Shown here piece by piece: positions 9,182-18,232 of a stretch of DNA of 64,000 bases; position 1 is the first letter of the stretch, and each line of letters begins with the position of its first letter. Below the pieces are notes generated by a model, which was not told the origin of the DNA, did not search any database, and saw only the letters and a program-made list of their open reading frames with translations. Source of the stretch: Tepidaquicella sp964564635. Lineage in GTDB: Bacteria > Bacteroidota > Ignavibacteria > Tepidaquicellales > Tepidaquicellaceae. The stretch covers positions 806,001 to 870,000 of the forward strand of contig CAZMAR010000001.1 of assembly GCA_964564635.1 (NCBI GenBank). Direction: 5' to 3'. The position numbers and the translations under genes were made by a program.

Positions 9182-9691
9182 TTAATTTTTATAAGTTTTT
9201 AAAAGTTTTATTTCAGAAGATGTTAATTCAATATTTAAAGAAGCATTTAATTCTATGATATTAACAACAAGTCTGTAACTACCTCTTACTTCAATTACAA
9301 TACCAGTCATTCCTCTGAAAGGACCACTTGTAATCTCAACAAGAGCACCTTCAGTAATAATGAGTTTATCAACTTTAATCCTTTCCGGCTCTTTAAGAGA
9401 AATTTTAATGTTTTCTATTTCTCTTTCTGTAACAATTGCAGGTCGTTTCCTGTACATTAAATAACCAAGCGCTCCTATTGTGCCTCTTATTGCTTTTAAC
9501 CTTTCGTTTTCGTCTCCGTATATAAAAAGATAACTTGGGAAAAGCGGAACAAAAATCTTTTTCCTTCTATCGGACCACATTCTTATTGTAGGTACAAGTG
9601 GTAAAAAAACCTCTATTTCTCTGGTAATAATTTGTTGATACACTTTTTTCTCATTCCTTGGTTTAGTTCTCAATACAAACCACGATTTCAA
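9182..9691 (-). CDS. NusG-family transcription antiterminator (UpxY/RfaH-like)
   Basis: The 169-residue protein carries an N-terminal NGN domain (WFVLRTKPRNEKKV, then FVPLFPSYLFIY) and a C-terminal KOW domain (TEGALVEITSGPFRGMTGIV). Specialised NusG paralogues of this kind bind RNA polymerase on a particular polysaccharide operon and let it read through to distal genes. The start is TTG, immediately before the conserved KSWFVLRT. Unusually it is the third gene of the operon, not the first. It is distinguished from housekeeping NusG by its context; the true nusG normally sits with secE and rplK, which are not in this window. Confidence 0.88.
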   Translation of the reverse strand: MKSWFVLRTKPRNEKKVYQQIITREIEVFLPLVPTIRMWSDRRKKIFVPLFPSYLFIYGDENERLKAIRGTIGALGYLMYRKRPAIVTEREIENIKISLKEPERIKVDKLIITEGALVEITSGPFRGMTGIVIEVRGSYRLVVNIIELNASLNIELTSSEIKLLKTYKN

Positions 9692-9707
9692 AACATTAAT
9701 ATTATTT

Positions 9708-9989
9708 TCAATTGAAATAACTTGTTAGAAACTTTTTAACTAAATATACCGCAATAATAATTATTATTGTGTATAATATTATTAATTGTATGAAATTTCT
9801 TGCAAATTTGTATGAAAATATTTTTCCTCGCCAACCACAATTCCTGCACACATAAGGAGCATATTTAAATTTTTTCAAAATCTTTTCTAAAATATTTCGA
9901 GACCGGCTTCTTCGTAAGGTAGCAATTTCATTACAATTTGGACATCGATTTAATTGTACATTTCTTCTGTAAAATAATTTCGTGTTCAT
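9708..9989 (-). CDS. Small zinc-ribbon protein with one transmembrane helix, unknown function
   Basis: A 93-residue protein with two CxxC knuckles, CPNC near residue 17 and CRNC near residue 49, separated by a basic stretch rich in Arg, Ser and Lys. This would form a zinc ribbon. A strongly hydrophobic helix (FIQLIILYTIIIIIAVYLV) and a short basic tail follow, so a cytoplasmic ribbon anchored in the inner membrane is predicted. Its ATG shares one base with the TGA of the Wzc-like gene (TGATG), implying translational coupling. I recognise no named family. The coupling suggests a role with polysaccharide export or its control, which is inference. Confidence 0.75.
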   Translation of the reverse strand: MNTKLFYRRNVQLNRCPNCNEIATLRRSRSRNILEKILKKFKYAPYVCRNCGWRGKIFSYKFARNFIQLIILYTIIIIIAVYLVKKFLTSYFN

Positions 9990-12277
9990 CAGTCAAGAGT
10001 TTTTACCTTTCCCTTGGTTTTTAAATCCTTAACCTTTGAAGTTTCTGGCTTTGAGTAATAATAATAATAATTGTAATAATACCCATACATAGCTTTAAAG
10101 TTGAAATTATTCAACACAGTACCCAGAAATTTTGATGAGTCAGATGTTATGATTCTTTCATAAGTTTTAGCAAACGCATCCATCGGGGTCTTGCTTGCTT
10201 GTATAACAACTATAGTACCATCACACAATCTTGAAAGAATTTCAGCATCTGTTACAGAAATAAAAGGTGGAGAATCAATAATTATATAATCATAAATCTT
10301 TTTAACAGTTTCCAAAAACTCTTTCATTTGTTTAGAACCAAGCATTTCTGAAGGGTTTGGAGGTATTGTACCACTGGTAATGTAGAAAAGATTTTCAACT
10401 TTAGTACTTCTGGTAATATCTTCTAAAGAAACATTACCAAACAAATAATCGCTTAAACCGGGGAATCTCTGTGATTCAAAAACGGCATGAATTCTTGGTT
10501 TACGAAGGTCACAGTCAAGTAAGAGTACTTTTTTCTCTGCCTGTGCAAAACTACCTGAAAGATTTAATGCCACAGTTGTTTTCCCTTCTGCAGGTATAGA
10601 ACTTGTAATGAGAATTGTTTTGAGAGGAACTTCTTCCAATTTTGCAAAACTAACTCTTGTACGTAAAGCCTTAAAGGATTCAGATGCTGAAGCAGAAGGT
10701 TTATTAGCAACAATAAACTCTATATGAGAAGAACCAAGTTCTCGTAACTCTTCAACTGATGGAACCCAGGCAAGAACAGAAATTCCTCTGTTTTCTAAAT
10801 CTTCTGGAGTCTTAATAGATCTATCAAGATAGTTTCTTAGAAATGCAAAACCAACACCTAACACTAATCCAAGTACACACCCTGCAATAATAATTAATTG
10901 CCTGTTGGGTTTTGCAGGACTTGTTGGAGGAAGTGCCTCATCAACAATATTAACATTACCAAGCTGAGACCTTTCATTAATAAGCGCTTCTTGATATTTT
11001 TCTTCAAGAGTTAAATACAGTTTTTCTGAAGATTGTTTTGCCCTTTGTAAACGGGCAAGTTCTATACTTTTATCAGGTATTTTTGAGAATTCAACCTCGT
11101 ATTTATTTAAAAGTCGGGATATAGAATTCAGTTTTGCTTTATACGCTTGTATCTCAATTCCAATATCAAGAAATTTTTGTGCCAAACCTTTCCTCTCTTC
11201 AGGCGTATTAGCAAAAATCCCTGCTCGTATAATTTCTTCTTTTTCCTTCAAAGATTTTTTCAATGGATCAAGTTTCTTATCGTATTCTGTCATCACCCTT
11301 TGTTTTAATGCATCATCTTTTGGAATAGATACATCTATTTCTTTCTGTATTTCAAGTTCTGCTACCTTTTTCTGTAGTTCCGCGAAATATGGTTCACTAA
11401 ATTTACTTTCTATGTAATAAGGCAAACTTGAATCCATTTTTTCAAGTTCAGCTTTTATTTGGTCATAAGCTTTTTGCTTTGTTTTAAGCTCAACCTCAGT
11501 AGCATCTTTTGTAGCATCATAATTCGAAATTTGGTTTACTAAAGTTCTTGAATAATCATCAAGGAAAATAACCCCACCTCTCTGCATATAATCCATTAAG
11601 GCTGTCTCAGCATTAGCAAGGTCTTTTGATTTATTTGCTTTTTCTTCTTCGAGGAATTCTCTAATTGCTGTTACTTCTCTTCTACTGAAAATTAAACTAT
11701 AATTTAAATAAACATTTGCATAAACATCAGCAATTAATTTTGCTTCGTATTTTGAAGGACTTTCAGCGGATATTTCAACTATATCAAGTCCTCTTTTTTG
11801 ACTTATACTAACAATACCAGCAAGAGATTTTGCTAATGCTACAAGTTGAACTGGTTCTTGTTTATTTTCAATATTTTTATTTAATATATAAAAAAAATCA
11901 GATTTATTTGGGTGTATATTAAAACTATCAAGAAGTGTAGTTGCTGTTAATTCCCTGATTTTGTAGCTTTTAAGAATTTCTATTTCATTTGATATATATC
12001 TATCATTTTGAAACTCTTGAAATTCTGGCAATATTGCACCAGTAAGTATACTACCTTGAGGTTTACTTATCTTTAATGTTGTTGTTGCCTTAAAAATATC
12101 CCGAGCACTTGTTACATATAAAACAGTTGCGAGAACTGATGCAACAAAAATAACAATAACAATAAATAAATTTGCTCGAATAATATTAATATAATCTTTC
12201 AAACTATCTGAAGGATGAAGAGAGGTTAGTTTTTTAACCTGGCTCTCTAACTGGATTTGTTGACCGTTATTATCCAC
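9989..12277 (-). CDS. Wzc-type polysaccharide co-polymerase with BY-kinase domain
   Basis: An inner-membrane protein of 762 residues that controls chain length and export of a surface polysaccharide. It has an N-terminal Wzz domain with a first membrane helix near residues 35-55, a long periplasmic coiled coil, and a GNVR-type segment before the second helix near residue 465 (PAKPNRQLIIIAGCVLG). A cytoplasmic bacterial tyrosine kinase domain follows, with Walker A PAEGKTT near residue 562, Walker A' LLLDCDLRKP and Walker B IIIDSPPF. A C-terminal tyrosine cluster (YGYYYNYYYYYSK) is the usual autophosphorylation tail. It heads the polysaccharide operon. A perfect palindrome lies about 100 bases upstream of the start. 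Confidence 0.95.
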   Translation of the reverse strand: MDNNGQQIQLESQVKKLTSLHPSDSLKDYINIIRANLFIVIVIFVASVLATVLYVTSARDIFKATTTLKISKPQGSILTGAILPEFQEFQNDRYISNEIEILKSYKIRELTATTLLDSFNIHPNKSDFFYILNKNIENKQEPVQLVALAKSLAGIVSISQKRGLDIVEISAESPSKYEAKLIADVYANVYLNYSLIFSRREVTAIREFLEEEKANKSKDLANAETALMDYMQRGGVIFLDDYSRTLVNQISNYDATKDATEVELKTKQKAYDQIKAELEKMDSSLPYYIESKFSEPYFAELQKKVAELEIQKEIDVSIPKDDALKQRVMTEYDKKLDPLKKSLKEKEEIIRAGIFANTPEERKGLAQKFLDIGIEIQAYKAKLNSISRLLNKYEVEFSKIPDKSIELARLQRAKQSSEKLYLTLEEKYQEALINERSQLGNVNIVDEALPPTSPAKPNRQLIIIAGCVLGLVLGVGFAFLRNYLDRSIKTPEDLENRGISVLAWVPSVEELRELGSSHIEFIVANKPSASASESFKALRTRVSFAKLEEVPLKTILITSSIPAEGKTTVALNLSGSFAQAEKKVLLLDCDLRKPRIHAVFESQRFPGLSDYLFGNVSLEDITRSTKVENLFYITSGTIPPNPSEMLGSKQMKEFLETVKKIYDYIIIDSPPFISVTDAEILSRLCDGTIVVIQASKTPMDAFAKTYERIITSDSSKFLGTVLNNFNFKAMYGYYYNYYYYYSKPETSKVKDLKTKGKVKTLD

Positions 12278-12373
12278 TTTTTTTGTTTTTATATAATTTT
12301 AATAATAAAATTATAATTTATTAAATATAGTCTTTATGTATTAAAAAAGAAATTTATATATAAAACTGCAATT

Positions 12374-12395
12374 TTATAAATATCGATATTTATAA
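12374..12395. promoter_or_regulatory. Perfect 22-bp AT-rich palindrome upstream of the polysaccharide operon
   Basis: Two 11-base arms meet at 12384/12385 around a central ATCGAT and are exactly complementary. It lies in the 171-base gap between the start of the Wzc-like gene and the end of the M1 peptidase gene, about 97 bases upstream of the Wzc start codon. A palindromic site in this position could be an operator for the operon. It could also be chance in AT-rich DNA or a weak hairpin after the peptidase gene, though that gene reads toward lower coordinates and ends at 12449, so the palindrome is also downstream of it. Confidence 0.3.
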
Positions 12396-12448
12396 TTAAT
12401 GATTAACTTATATTCTAATTTTTATTATAATGAAACCTCTTAATGATA

Positions 12449-14458
12449 TTATTTAATTAACATCATTTTTTTAGTCTCACTAAAACTCTCTGTTTCAAGT
12501 CTGTAGAAATACAACCCGGAAGATAATTTACTACCACCAAACACCTCATAATATTTTCCTGCCTGTCTGAATTCATTTACGATAGTTTTAATCAGTTTTC
12601 CATTAATATCATATACATTTAATTTCACAAATTCATCTTTTGGAATTTCAAAACAAATTACTGTTACAGGATTAAATGGGTTCGGTTCATTTTGATATAA
12701 TTTATAATCAGTAGGAATTTCAGAGGTTAACTCATTATTATTCACAGAAATGGTAGCAGTTTTTAGAACAATCATATTATCGGGGTCAAACTGTACATTA
12801 ACAGGTTGCCTGTTAAAGAAGAAGGTATACATTTGATTATTAACATTATTCATTACTTTAATCAATGTATCAGGTCCGGTGGAGAAAGAAATCTTAATAG
12901 GGAGAATCATTGGAAAGAAGCCAGCATTTGTTTGTGTTTGTTTTGCAACAAAGTTAACTCTCCAGTTATTTGTTCCAACATTTGCAATGTTATATGTATT
13001 TGCATAAACCGGATGATTTGGTTGATAAATCCATGCATTGAAGAACCAATTATAATTACCTCCTGTGACCTGATTTACTTTAGTGTTAAAATCGCCTATT
13101 GTTGCAGATTGGTGTTTAAAGTTTATTGTATCAAGTGCATATGATTTTATGGTATTAAAGAATACAGTGTCTCCCAAAATGTATCTTAAAAGATGTAAAA
13201 CACAGGCACCTTTGCAATATGTTATTGCATAATTAAATAAAACATTTGTTGATGGAGTTATAGTCGCCCAACTGGGATCTGAGATTGCCCAACCGGGATT
13301 GTTGGATAGATAATTTGATGCGAAACTATTTATTTTATTTTTATAGGCTGTAAATCCTCCTGTTCTTTCCAGCCAAACCGCCTCAATAAAAGATGCAAAA
13401 CCCTCATTAAGCCAAATATCCGCCCAGGTTGCACAGGTTATCATATCTCCGAACCATTGATGTGCAAACTCATGAGAGACGATACTTTCTGTCCAGCAGG
13501 ATGTACAGAGAGTAGTTAGCGTTTGATTTTCCATACCTCCCCAGCTGAAACCTGCCCCACTGGGTATAGCAGTGAAACCATTTTTCTCAAAAGGATGCTC
13601 ACCAAAAAGTTGAGAATAATAGGTAGTCATAGTTAGAATAATATTCTTTGCGGTTTGGTAATTTTCTCCTGAATTGTAGTAAAACCTGATTGGAATACTA
13701 TCGGCTGGATTGGATAATTTATGCCAATAAACAATATCCATATTATAATTTACCTTCCCTGTAAGTACTACTAAATAAGTAGCAACCGGGTCTTTACTAA
13801 TCCAGTGATAATAAATTGTATCGGCTGTAACAATAGAATCATTTAATCTACCATTAGAACCAAGCCTCACATTAGAAGGTACTTTTACAGTAATATCAAC
13901 TGTTGCTTTATCTGATGGTTTATCCCAGCAAGGGAACCACTTTCTTGCTCCTTCTGGCTCACAATCAGTGAAAACCACACCCTGATAAGTGTAAAATGCT
14001 CCATCGTTTGAAGTGGCAATATGTCTGTAATAAATTTTTATTCTTACTATTTCACCGGGAATATATGTTCTATCAAGATTAATAGTTAAAATATCACCAG
14101 TATGATTATAAGTGAGTAAAACACCACCAATTAATCTAATAGAATCAATTGCAAGCGAAGTATTTACAGCATTTAGTTTAATTGAATTTAAAGTTGAGTC
14201 GACTTTAAATTTAACTTCATTTGAGCCTGAAAAAGTTTTTGGATACGGACTCGTAAAACAATTATATATATCGAGATTCAATTTATAATCCAATACATCA
14301 AAAGAATGTTTTGGAGAATTTGGAGATAACAAATCAATTAAATTTGGACTATTTGACTTTTTAAAAGAACAGTATTCAGCTCCCGATTCAAAGTTCTGGC
14401 TAAATGAATAAAAAGACATTAAAAAAAGCAATAAAATGCTTACAGAAAAGTTTTTCAT
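12449..14458 (-). CDS. Secreted M1 family metallopeptidase with T9SS sorting domain
   Basis: A zinc aminopeptidase of 669 residues, predicted to be exported and anchored at or released from the cell surface. A signal peptide (about 1-20) precedes the M1 N-terminal saddle domain. The substrate-binding motif GGMEN lies near residue 306 and the zinc site HEFAHQWFGD near 328, with the third ligand in NEGFASFIEA about 20 residues later. A final 80-residue type IX secretion domain has NEPNPFNPVT, a GLYFYRLE strand and a TKKMMLIK end. It is adjacent to a second M1 peptidase gene on the same strand, 46 bases away. Its likely role is growth on external peptides. Confidence 0.94.
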   Translation of the reverse strand: MKNFSVSILLLFLMSFYSFSQNFESGAEYCSFKKSNSPNLIDLLSPNSPKHSFDVLDYKLNLDIYNCFTSPYPKTFSGSNEVKFKVDSTLNSIKLNAVNTSLAIDSIRLIGGVLLTYNHTGDILTINLDRTYIPGEIVRIKIYYRHIATSNDGAFYTYQGVVFTDCEPEGARKWFPCWDKPSDKATVDITVKVPSNVRLGSNGRLNDSIVTADTIYYHWISKDPVATYLVVLTGKVNYNMDIVYWHKLSNPADSIPIRFYYNSGENYQTAKNIILTMTTYYSQLFGEHPFEKNGFTAIPSGAGFSWGGMENQTLTTLCTSCWTESIVSHEFAHQWFGDMITCATWADIWLNEGFASFIEAVWLERTGGFTAYKNKINSFASNYLSNNPGWAISDPSWATITPSTNVLFNYAITYCKGACVLHLLRYILGDTVFFNTIKSYALDTINFKHQSATIGDFNTKVNQVTGGNYNWFFNAWIYQPNHPVYANTYNIANVGTNNWRVNFVAKQTQTNAGFFPMILPIKISFSTGPDTLIKVMNNVNNQMYTFFFNRQPVNVQFDPDNMIVLKTATISVNNNELTSEIPTDYKLYQNEPNPFNPVTVICFEIPKDEFVKLNVYDINGKLIKTIVNEFRQAGKYYEVFGGSKLSSGLYFYRLETESFSETKKMMLIK

Positions 14459-14504
14459 TTTAGTAATTTAATTTAATTAATAATAAGTAAAAAAAATCAA
14501 TTTT

Positions 14505-16445
14505 TCACTGTACAAAAATCATCTTTTTTGTATCGGAGAATCGTTCAGTAGTAATTTTGTAAAAATATATGCCAGTAGATAAATTTATTGGTGAAAATTC
14601 AATCGAATATTTTCCTGGTTTGAGTTCTTCATCAAGTAAGGTATATATTTTTCTACCTAATACATCAAAAATTTCCAGCTTAACCAATGAAAAATCTAAA
14701 ATTTCAAAATCTATTTTTGTACTCGAATTGAAAGGATTTGGATAATTCTGACCAAGAAAATAACTGATTTTTTCAAAGACCTCATCTCCTTTCTTATCTT
14801 TAAGAACTTTATTATAGGGGTCAAGAGTAATATACTGAGGTTCCCCGAATACTGTGAAACTATATTTGGTCTCCGCTGTATCATTAAAAACTTTGAATAA
14901 TGTATCTGATTCTTTTGTCTTTATTAAAATTTCAAGTGGCATTTTAAAATATTGTGGATTACTGTTTATCGTTTGAGATATACTAATATCAACAATGTAA
15001 TTATTTTGTGATAAATAATTATAACTCCACGATATTAAATATTTAGGATAATTTTCACCGTAAATCCACTGATTAAAAAAATAATCAAGTTCTAAACCAC
15101 TTACAGACTCAGAAATCCTTTTAAAATCTTCTGTAGTTGCAGTATTATAAATAAGGGTAGAGTCATTGATGTATGCTTTTAAAATATTAAAAAATATTGA
15201 ATCTCCAACAACCCCTCTAAGCATATGCAATACTATAGCTCCTTTTGCATAACTTCTGTAAGGATTAAATATTTCCGAAAGAGAATTGATATCCTGAACA
15301 TAGATGGTCCCAACAGCATACTTAGCAAAATTCATTGTGCTCCTTATAAACTCTTCATATCCTTGTTTACCAATGGTTTCTTCATAATATAGTGCTTCAG
15401 AAAAAGTCGCAAATCCTTCATTAAGCCAGATATGATGCCAGTTTTTACAGGTAATACAATCCCCAAACCATTGATGAGCAAGTTCATGGGCAATAACACC
15501 TTCCGTAAAAACACCAATTGATGTAACTGTCTGATGCTCCATACCACCGGAAAAATTCACTTGTGCATGTCCATACTTTTCATTAATAAAAGGATAAGCA
15601 GAGTACTTTTTAGAAAAAAAATCTATCATATTTATTGTCTTATCAAGCAGGGGCTTTAAATTATTGAATTGTGAAGGATATACATAATGAATAACGGGGA
15701 GAGAATCATTAAGTGAATATCGATAAAAAGTTTTATATTCATAATAATTACTTATTGCAACAGAAATCAAATAAACAGATATAGGATAAGAATTTTTCCA
15801 ATGAAAAGTTTTAGTTCCATTACCGTTGGTCACAACCAGTTCTAAAATTCCATTTGAAACACCAAACAAATTATCAGGACAGGAAATAATAACTCTGGAG
15901 GAATCTGCCTTATCCTCTATTGAGTTTTTACATGGAAACCAATCTTGTGCACCATAAGGTTGACTTAAAGACCATATTACAGGATTATTTTCATAACTAC
16001 TAAAAACAAAGCTTCCAAACCCTGTTGGGAAAGGCAACCCGTGATAAAAAACATCCAGATTTATTGTGCTATCTGAAATAGTAGAATTAAGATTTAACCT
16101 ATCATTACTATGAGAAAAATTGACTGTTTGGTTATTCAATTTAACTGAATCAACAACAAGAGAATTACTCAAATTCAAATAAAAAAATTGATTGATTGAT
16201 TTTCTTTTGATTAAAAGATGAGTTCTGGCTGAAATATTATTAGGATTGAGAAAAACATTTATATCTATTTCATAATAAATTACTTTTATTGTAGAATCAC
16301 CCTTAATATTCTGACTGAAATTTATCGGAAAATTATATATTTCTTTCTTATCGAAATTATACTGTGAAAATAAATTGGAATATATTGTCGGGTAAAATAA
16401 AATGAAAAATAAAATCAATGGGATAATTCTGCTATGTAAAGTCAT
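14505..16445 (-). CDS. Secreted M1 family metallopeptidase with T9SS sorting domain (second copy)
   Basis: A 646-residue M1 peptidase parallel to its downstream neighbour but clearly divergent. It has a signal peptide over the first 28 or so residues, the motif GGMEHQ near residue 298, the zinc site HELAHQWFGD near 318, and NEGFATFSEA. The C-terminal T9SS domain has NYPNPFNSST, a GIYFYKIT strand and SDTKKMIFVQ. The start codon overlaps the stop of the HAD gene by four bases (ATGA), so translation is probably coupled. GGMEHQ differs from the usual GxMEN, with His in place of Asn, which may affect peptide N-terminus recognition; that is inference. Confidence 0.93.
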   Translation of the reverse strand: MTLHSRIIPLILFFILFYPTIYSNLFSQYNFDKKEIYNFPINFSQNIKGDSTIKVIYYEIDINVFLNPNNISARTHLLIKRKSINQFFYLNLSNSLVVDSVKLNNQTVNFSHSNDRLNLNSTISDSTINLDVFYHGLPFPTGFGSFVFSSYENNPVIWSLSQPYGAQDWFPCKNSIEDKADSSRVIISCPDNLFGVSNGILELVVTNGNGTKTFHWKNSYPISVYLISVAISNYYEYKTFYRYSLNDSLPVIHYVYPSQFNNLKPLLDKTINMIDFFSKKYSAYPFINEKYGHAQVNFSGGMEHQTVTSIGVFTEGVIAHELAHQWFGDCITCKNWHHIWLNEGFATFSEALYYEETIGKQGYEEFIRSTMNFAKYAVGTIYVQDINSLSEIFNPYRSYAKGAIVLHMLRGVVGDSIFFNILKAYINDSTLIYNTATTEDFKRISESVSGLELDYFFNQWIYGENYPKYLISWSYNYLSQNNYIVDISISQTINSNPQYFKMPLEILIKTKESDTLFKVFNDTAETKYSFTVFGEPQYITLDPYNKVLKDKKGDEVFEKISYFLGQNYPNPFNSSTKIDFEILDFSLVKLEIFDVLGRKIYTLLDEELKPGKYSIEFSPINLSTGIYFYKITTERFSDTKKMIFVQ

Positions 16446-17062
16446 TTTCGAACAATACGGGTGAATTGTTTTAAGAATTTTTCATGAGTTTTATACCGGA
16501 TTGCTTTAATCCCTAAAGATTCTGCAGCTTTAACATTAACGGGCAGGTCATCTATTAGAAGTGTTTCTTCTTTTTTTAAATTATACTTTTGAAGTGTATA
16601 TATAAAAATTTTTTTTTGTGGTTTTATCATTCCAATTTTGTACGATAGAATTCTGTTCTTGAATATTTTTATAAAGGGAAAATTCTTTACTAAAAAATTC
16701 ATATGAGTAGAATCAGTATTTGAAATTAAAAACAAACGGAATTGTTTAAGAGCATTAATCTTCTCTAAAAAATTTTTCATTTTGTTATTAACCCAGAATA
16801 TATCTGAATATAAATAAGCAAAATCGTCAAAACTAACCTTTAAATTAAATTTCTTTTTAACCCTTTTAAAAAAATCTTTAAAAGAAATTTTCCCTTTACA
16901 TAATTTATTTCCTAAATCATTATCTCTAATATATTTTTTTAATTTTACAATATTCAATTTTTTCTCAATTTTACCCAATCCATCATAAAAATAAGAATAA
17001 TCATAAAAAATCAGGGTATTCCCTAAATCAAATAAAATATTTTTAATCCGATGAGAAGGCAT
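16442..17062 (-). CDS. HAD-family hydrolase
   Basis: A 206-residue phosphatase-like protein with all four HAD motifs. They are the nucleophile in FDLGNT near residue 11, the Ser/Thr motif LISNTDST, the lysine in YKIGMIKPQKKIF, and the acidic pair LLIDDLPVNVKAA. The third position of motif I is Gly (DxGxT) rather than Asp, as in several subfamily I HADs. A helical cap sits between motifs I and II. The physiological substrate cannot be assigned. It lies between gpmA and an M1 peptidase gene, overlapping the latter by 4 bases. Confidence 0.85.
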   Translation of the reverse strand: MPSHRIKNILFDLGNTLIFYDYSYFYDGLGKIEKKLNIVKLKKYIRDNDLGNKLCKGKISFKDFFKRVKKKFNLKVSFDDFAYLYSDIFWVNNKMKNFLEKINALKQFRLFLISNTDSTHMNFLVKNFPFIKIFKNRILSYKIGMIKPQKKIFIYTLQKYNLKKEETLLIDDLPVNVKAAESLGIKAIRYKTHEKFLKQFTRIVRK

Positions 17063-17668
17063 CTACAAATATCGCTTACTTATTATATTTAATTTTTCAT
17101 CAAGCTCATACACTTTTGGAACCCCGGTCGGAATTTCTGTGTTTAAAATTTCTTCTTTTGTTAATTTTTCAAGGTACATAACTAATGCTCTTAAAGAATT
17201 ACCGTGAGCAGAAATTAAGACATTTTTCCCATTTGCTAAATCAACCGCAATCTTTTTTTCAAAATAAGGAATTACTCTCGCAGCAGTATCTTTTAGACTT
17301 TCTCCATTAGGCGGAGCAATGTCGTAGCTCCGACGCCACAGTCTTACCTGTTCGTCTCCATATTTTTTTCTTGTCTCATCTTTATTCAACCCCTGTAAAT
17401 CTCCATACATACGCTCATTCAAAGCTTTATCCTTTTCAACAGGAATATCTTTCTGACCTATTATCTCTAAAATAATATCAAGTGTCCTTTGTGCTCTAAT
17501 CAGTGCAGATGTATATGCTTTATCAAATTTAAACCCAATCAACTTTCTACCTGCTGCCTTTGCTTCTTCAATTCCCTGCTCTGAGAGGTCAATATCTATC
17601 CAACCCGTGAATCTGTTTTCAAGATTCCACTGAGATTGTCCATGTCTTACAATTACTAATTGTGACAT
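17063..17668 (-). CDS. gpmA: 2,3-bisphosphoglycerate-dependent phosphoglycerate mutase
   Basis: Interconverts 3- and 2-phosphoglycerate in glycolysis and gluconeogenesis. The 201-residue protein begins with LVIVRHGQSQWN, whose histidine is the phosphorylated residue. NRFTGWIDIDLSEQG, the ALNERMYGDLQG segment and ISAHGNSLRALVMYLE, with the second catalytic histidine, follow. It is shorter than the roughly 230-250-residue E. coli type because a C-terminal segment is reduced, but all catalytic motifs are present. Pgk, the preceding enzyme of the pathway, is encoded at 44064-45275. Confidence 0.93.
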   Translation of the reverse strand: MSQLVIVRHGQSQWNLENRFTGWIDIDLSEQGIEEAKAAGRKLIGFKFDKAYTSALIRAQRTLDIILEIIGQKDIPVEKDKALNERMYGDLQGLNKDETRKKYGDEQVRLWRRSYDIAPPNGESLKDTAARVIPYFEKKIAVDLANGKNVLISAHGNSLRALVMYLEKLTKEEILNTEIPTGVPKVYELDEKLNIISKRYL

Positions 17669-17683
17669 AAATTATAATTTATT

Positions 17684-18229
17684 TTATTTCCATTTTATTG
17701 AACAACCCATAGAAGGAGTCTGTTTAAAATCAATTTGTTTCCCTTCTAAAAGTAATTCTATTGCTTTTTCTAATTCCCTGTTTTTCACCTGCGTTTCATC
17801 TTTCCAGTTATCATCAATCCTACCTCTATATTTTAGCTTTCTTTCTTCATCATAGACATAAATATCAGGGGTGCACACCGCATCATACAATTTAGCAATT
17901 TCCTGAGTTTCATCTCTAAGGTAAGGAAAATTCATTTTATTGTTTTTATAAAATAATTTCATATTCTCAAAACTGTCTTCAGGGTAAGTAATTTCATCAT
18001 TTGGGTTAATACCCACAAATCTTACACTCTTACTCAAAAATTTTTCCTGTAATTGAACCAATCTATTAATCACTGCTTTCACATATGGACAATGATTGCA
18101 CATAAAAATTATAACAAGTATTTTATAATGCTTGAAATCGTCAAGACAATAGAATTTATCATCAACCCCGATTAATTTAAAATCAATTGCAGGAGAATTC
18201 AGCTTAACTTCTTTACTATAAAGTAACAT
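17684..18229 (-). CDS. Thioredoxin-fold peroxiredoxin-like protein
   Basis: The 181-residue protein has the AhpC/TSA-type thioredoxin fold. It starts SPAIDFKLIGVDDKFYCLDDF, has the strand ILVIIFMCNHCPYVKA with a CxxC pair (CNHC), then GINPNDEITYPEDSFENMK and the cis-proline region DAVCTPDIYVYD. This arrangement is typical of cytoplasmic redoxin-domain proteins of unknown partner. No signal peptide is seen. It sits tightly between gpmA and a charged orphan gene, and the exact reaction (thiol reductase or peroxidase) is not determined. Confidence 0.85.
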   Translation of the reverse strand: MLLYSKEVKLNSPAIDFKLIGVDDKFYCLDDFKHYKILVIIFMCNHCPYVKAVINRLVQLQEKFLSKSVRFVGINPNDEITYPEDSFENMKLFYKNNKMNFPYLRDETQEIAKLYDAVCTPDIYVYDEERKLKYRGRIDDNWKDETQVKNRELEKAIELLLEGKQIDFKQTPSMGCSIKWK

Positions 18230-18232
18230 TAA

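Noticed and set aside
12806..13144. 112-codon plus-strand frame rich in Cys and Ile
   Set aside because: It is antisense to a well-supported M1 peptidase and has no family features; it arises from the codon usage of the real gene.
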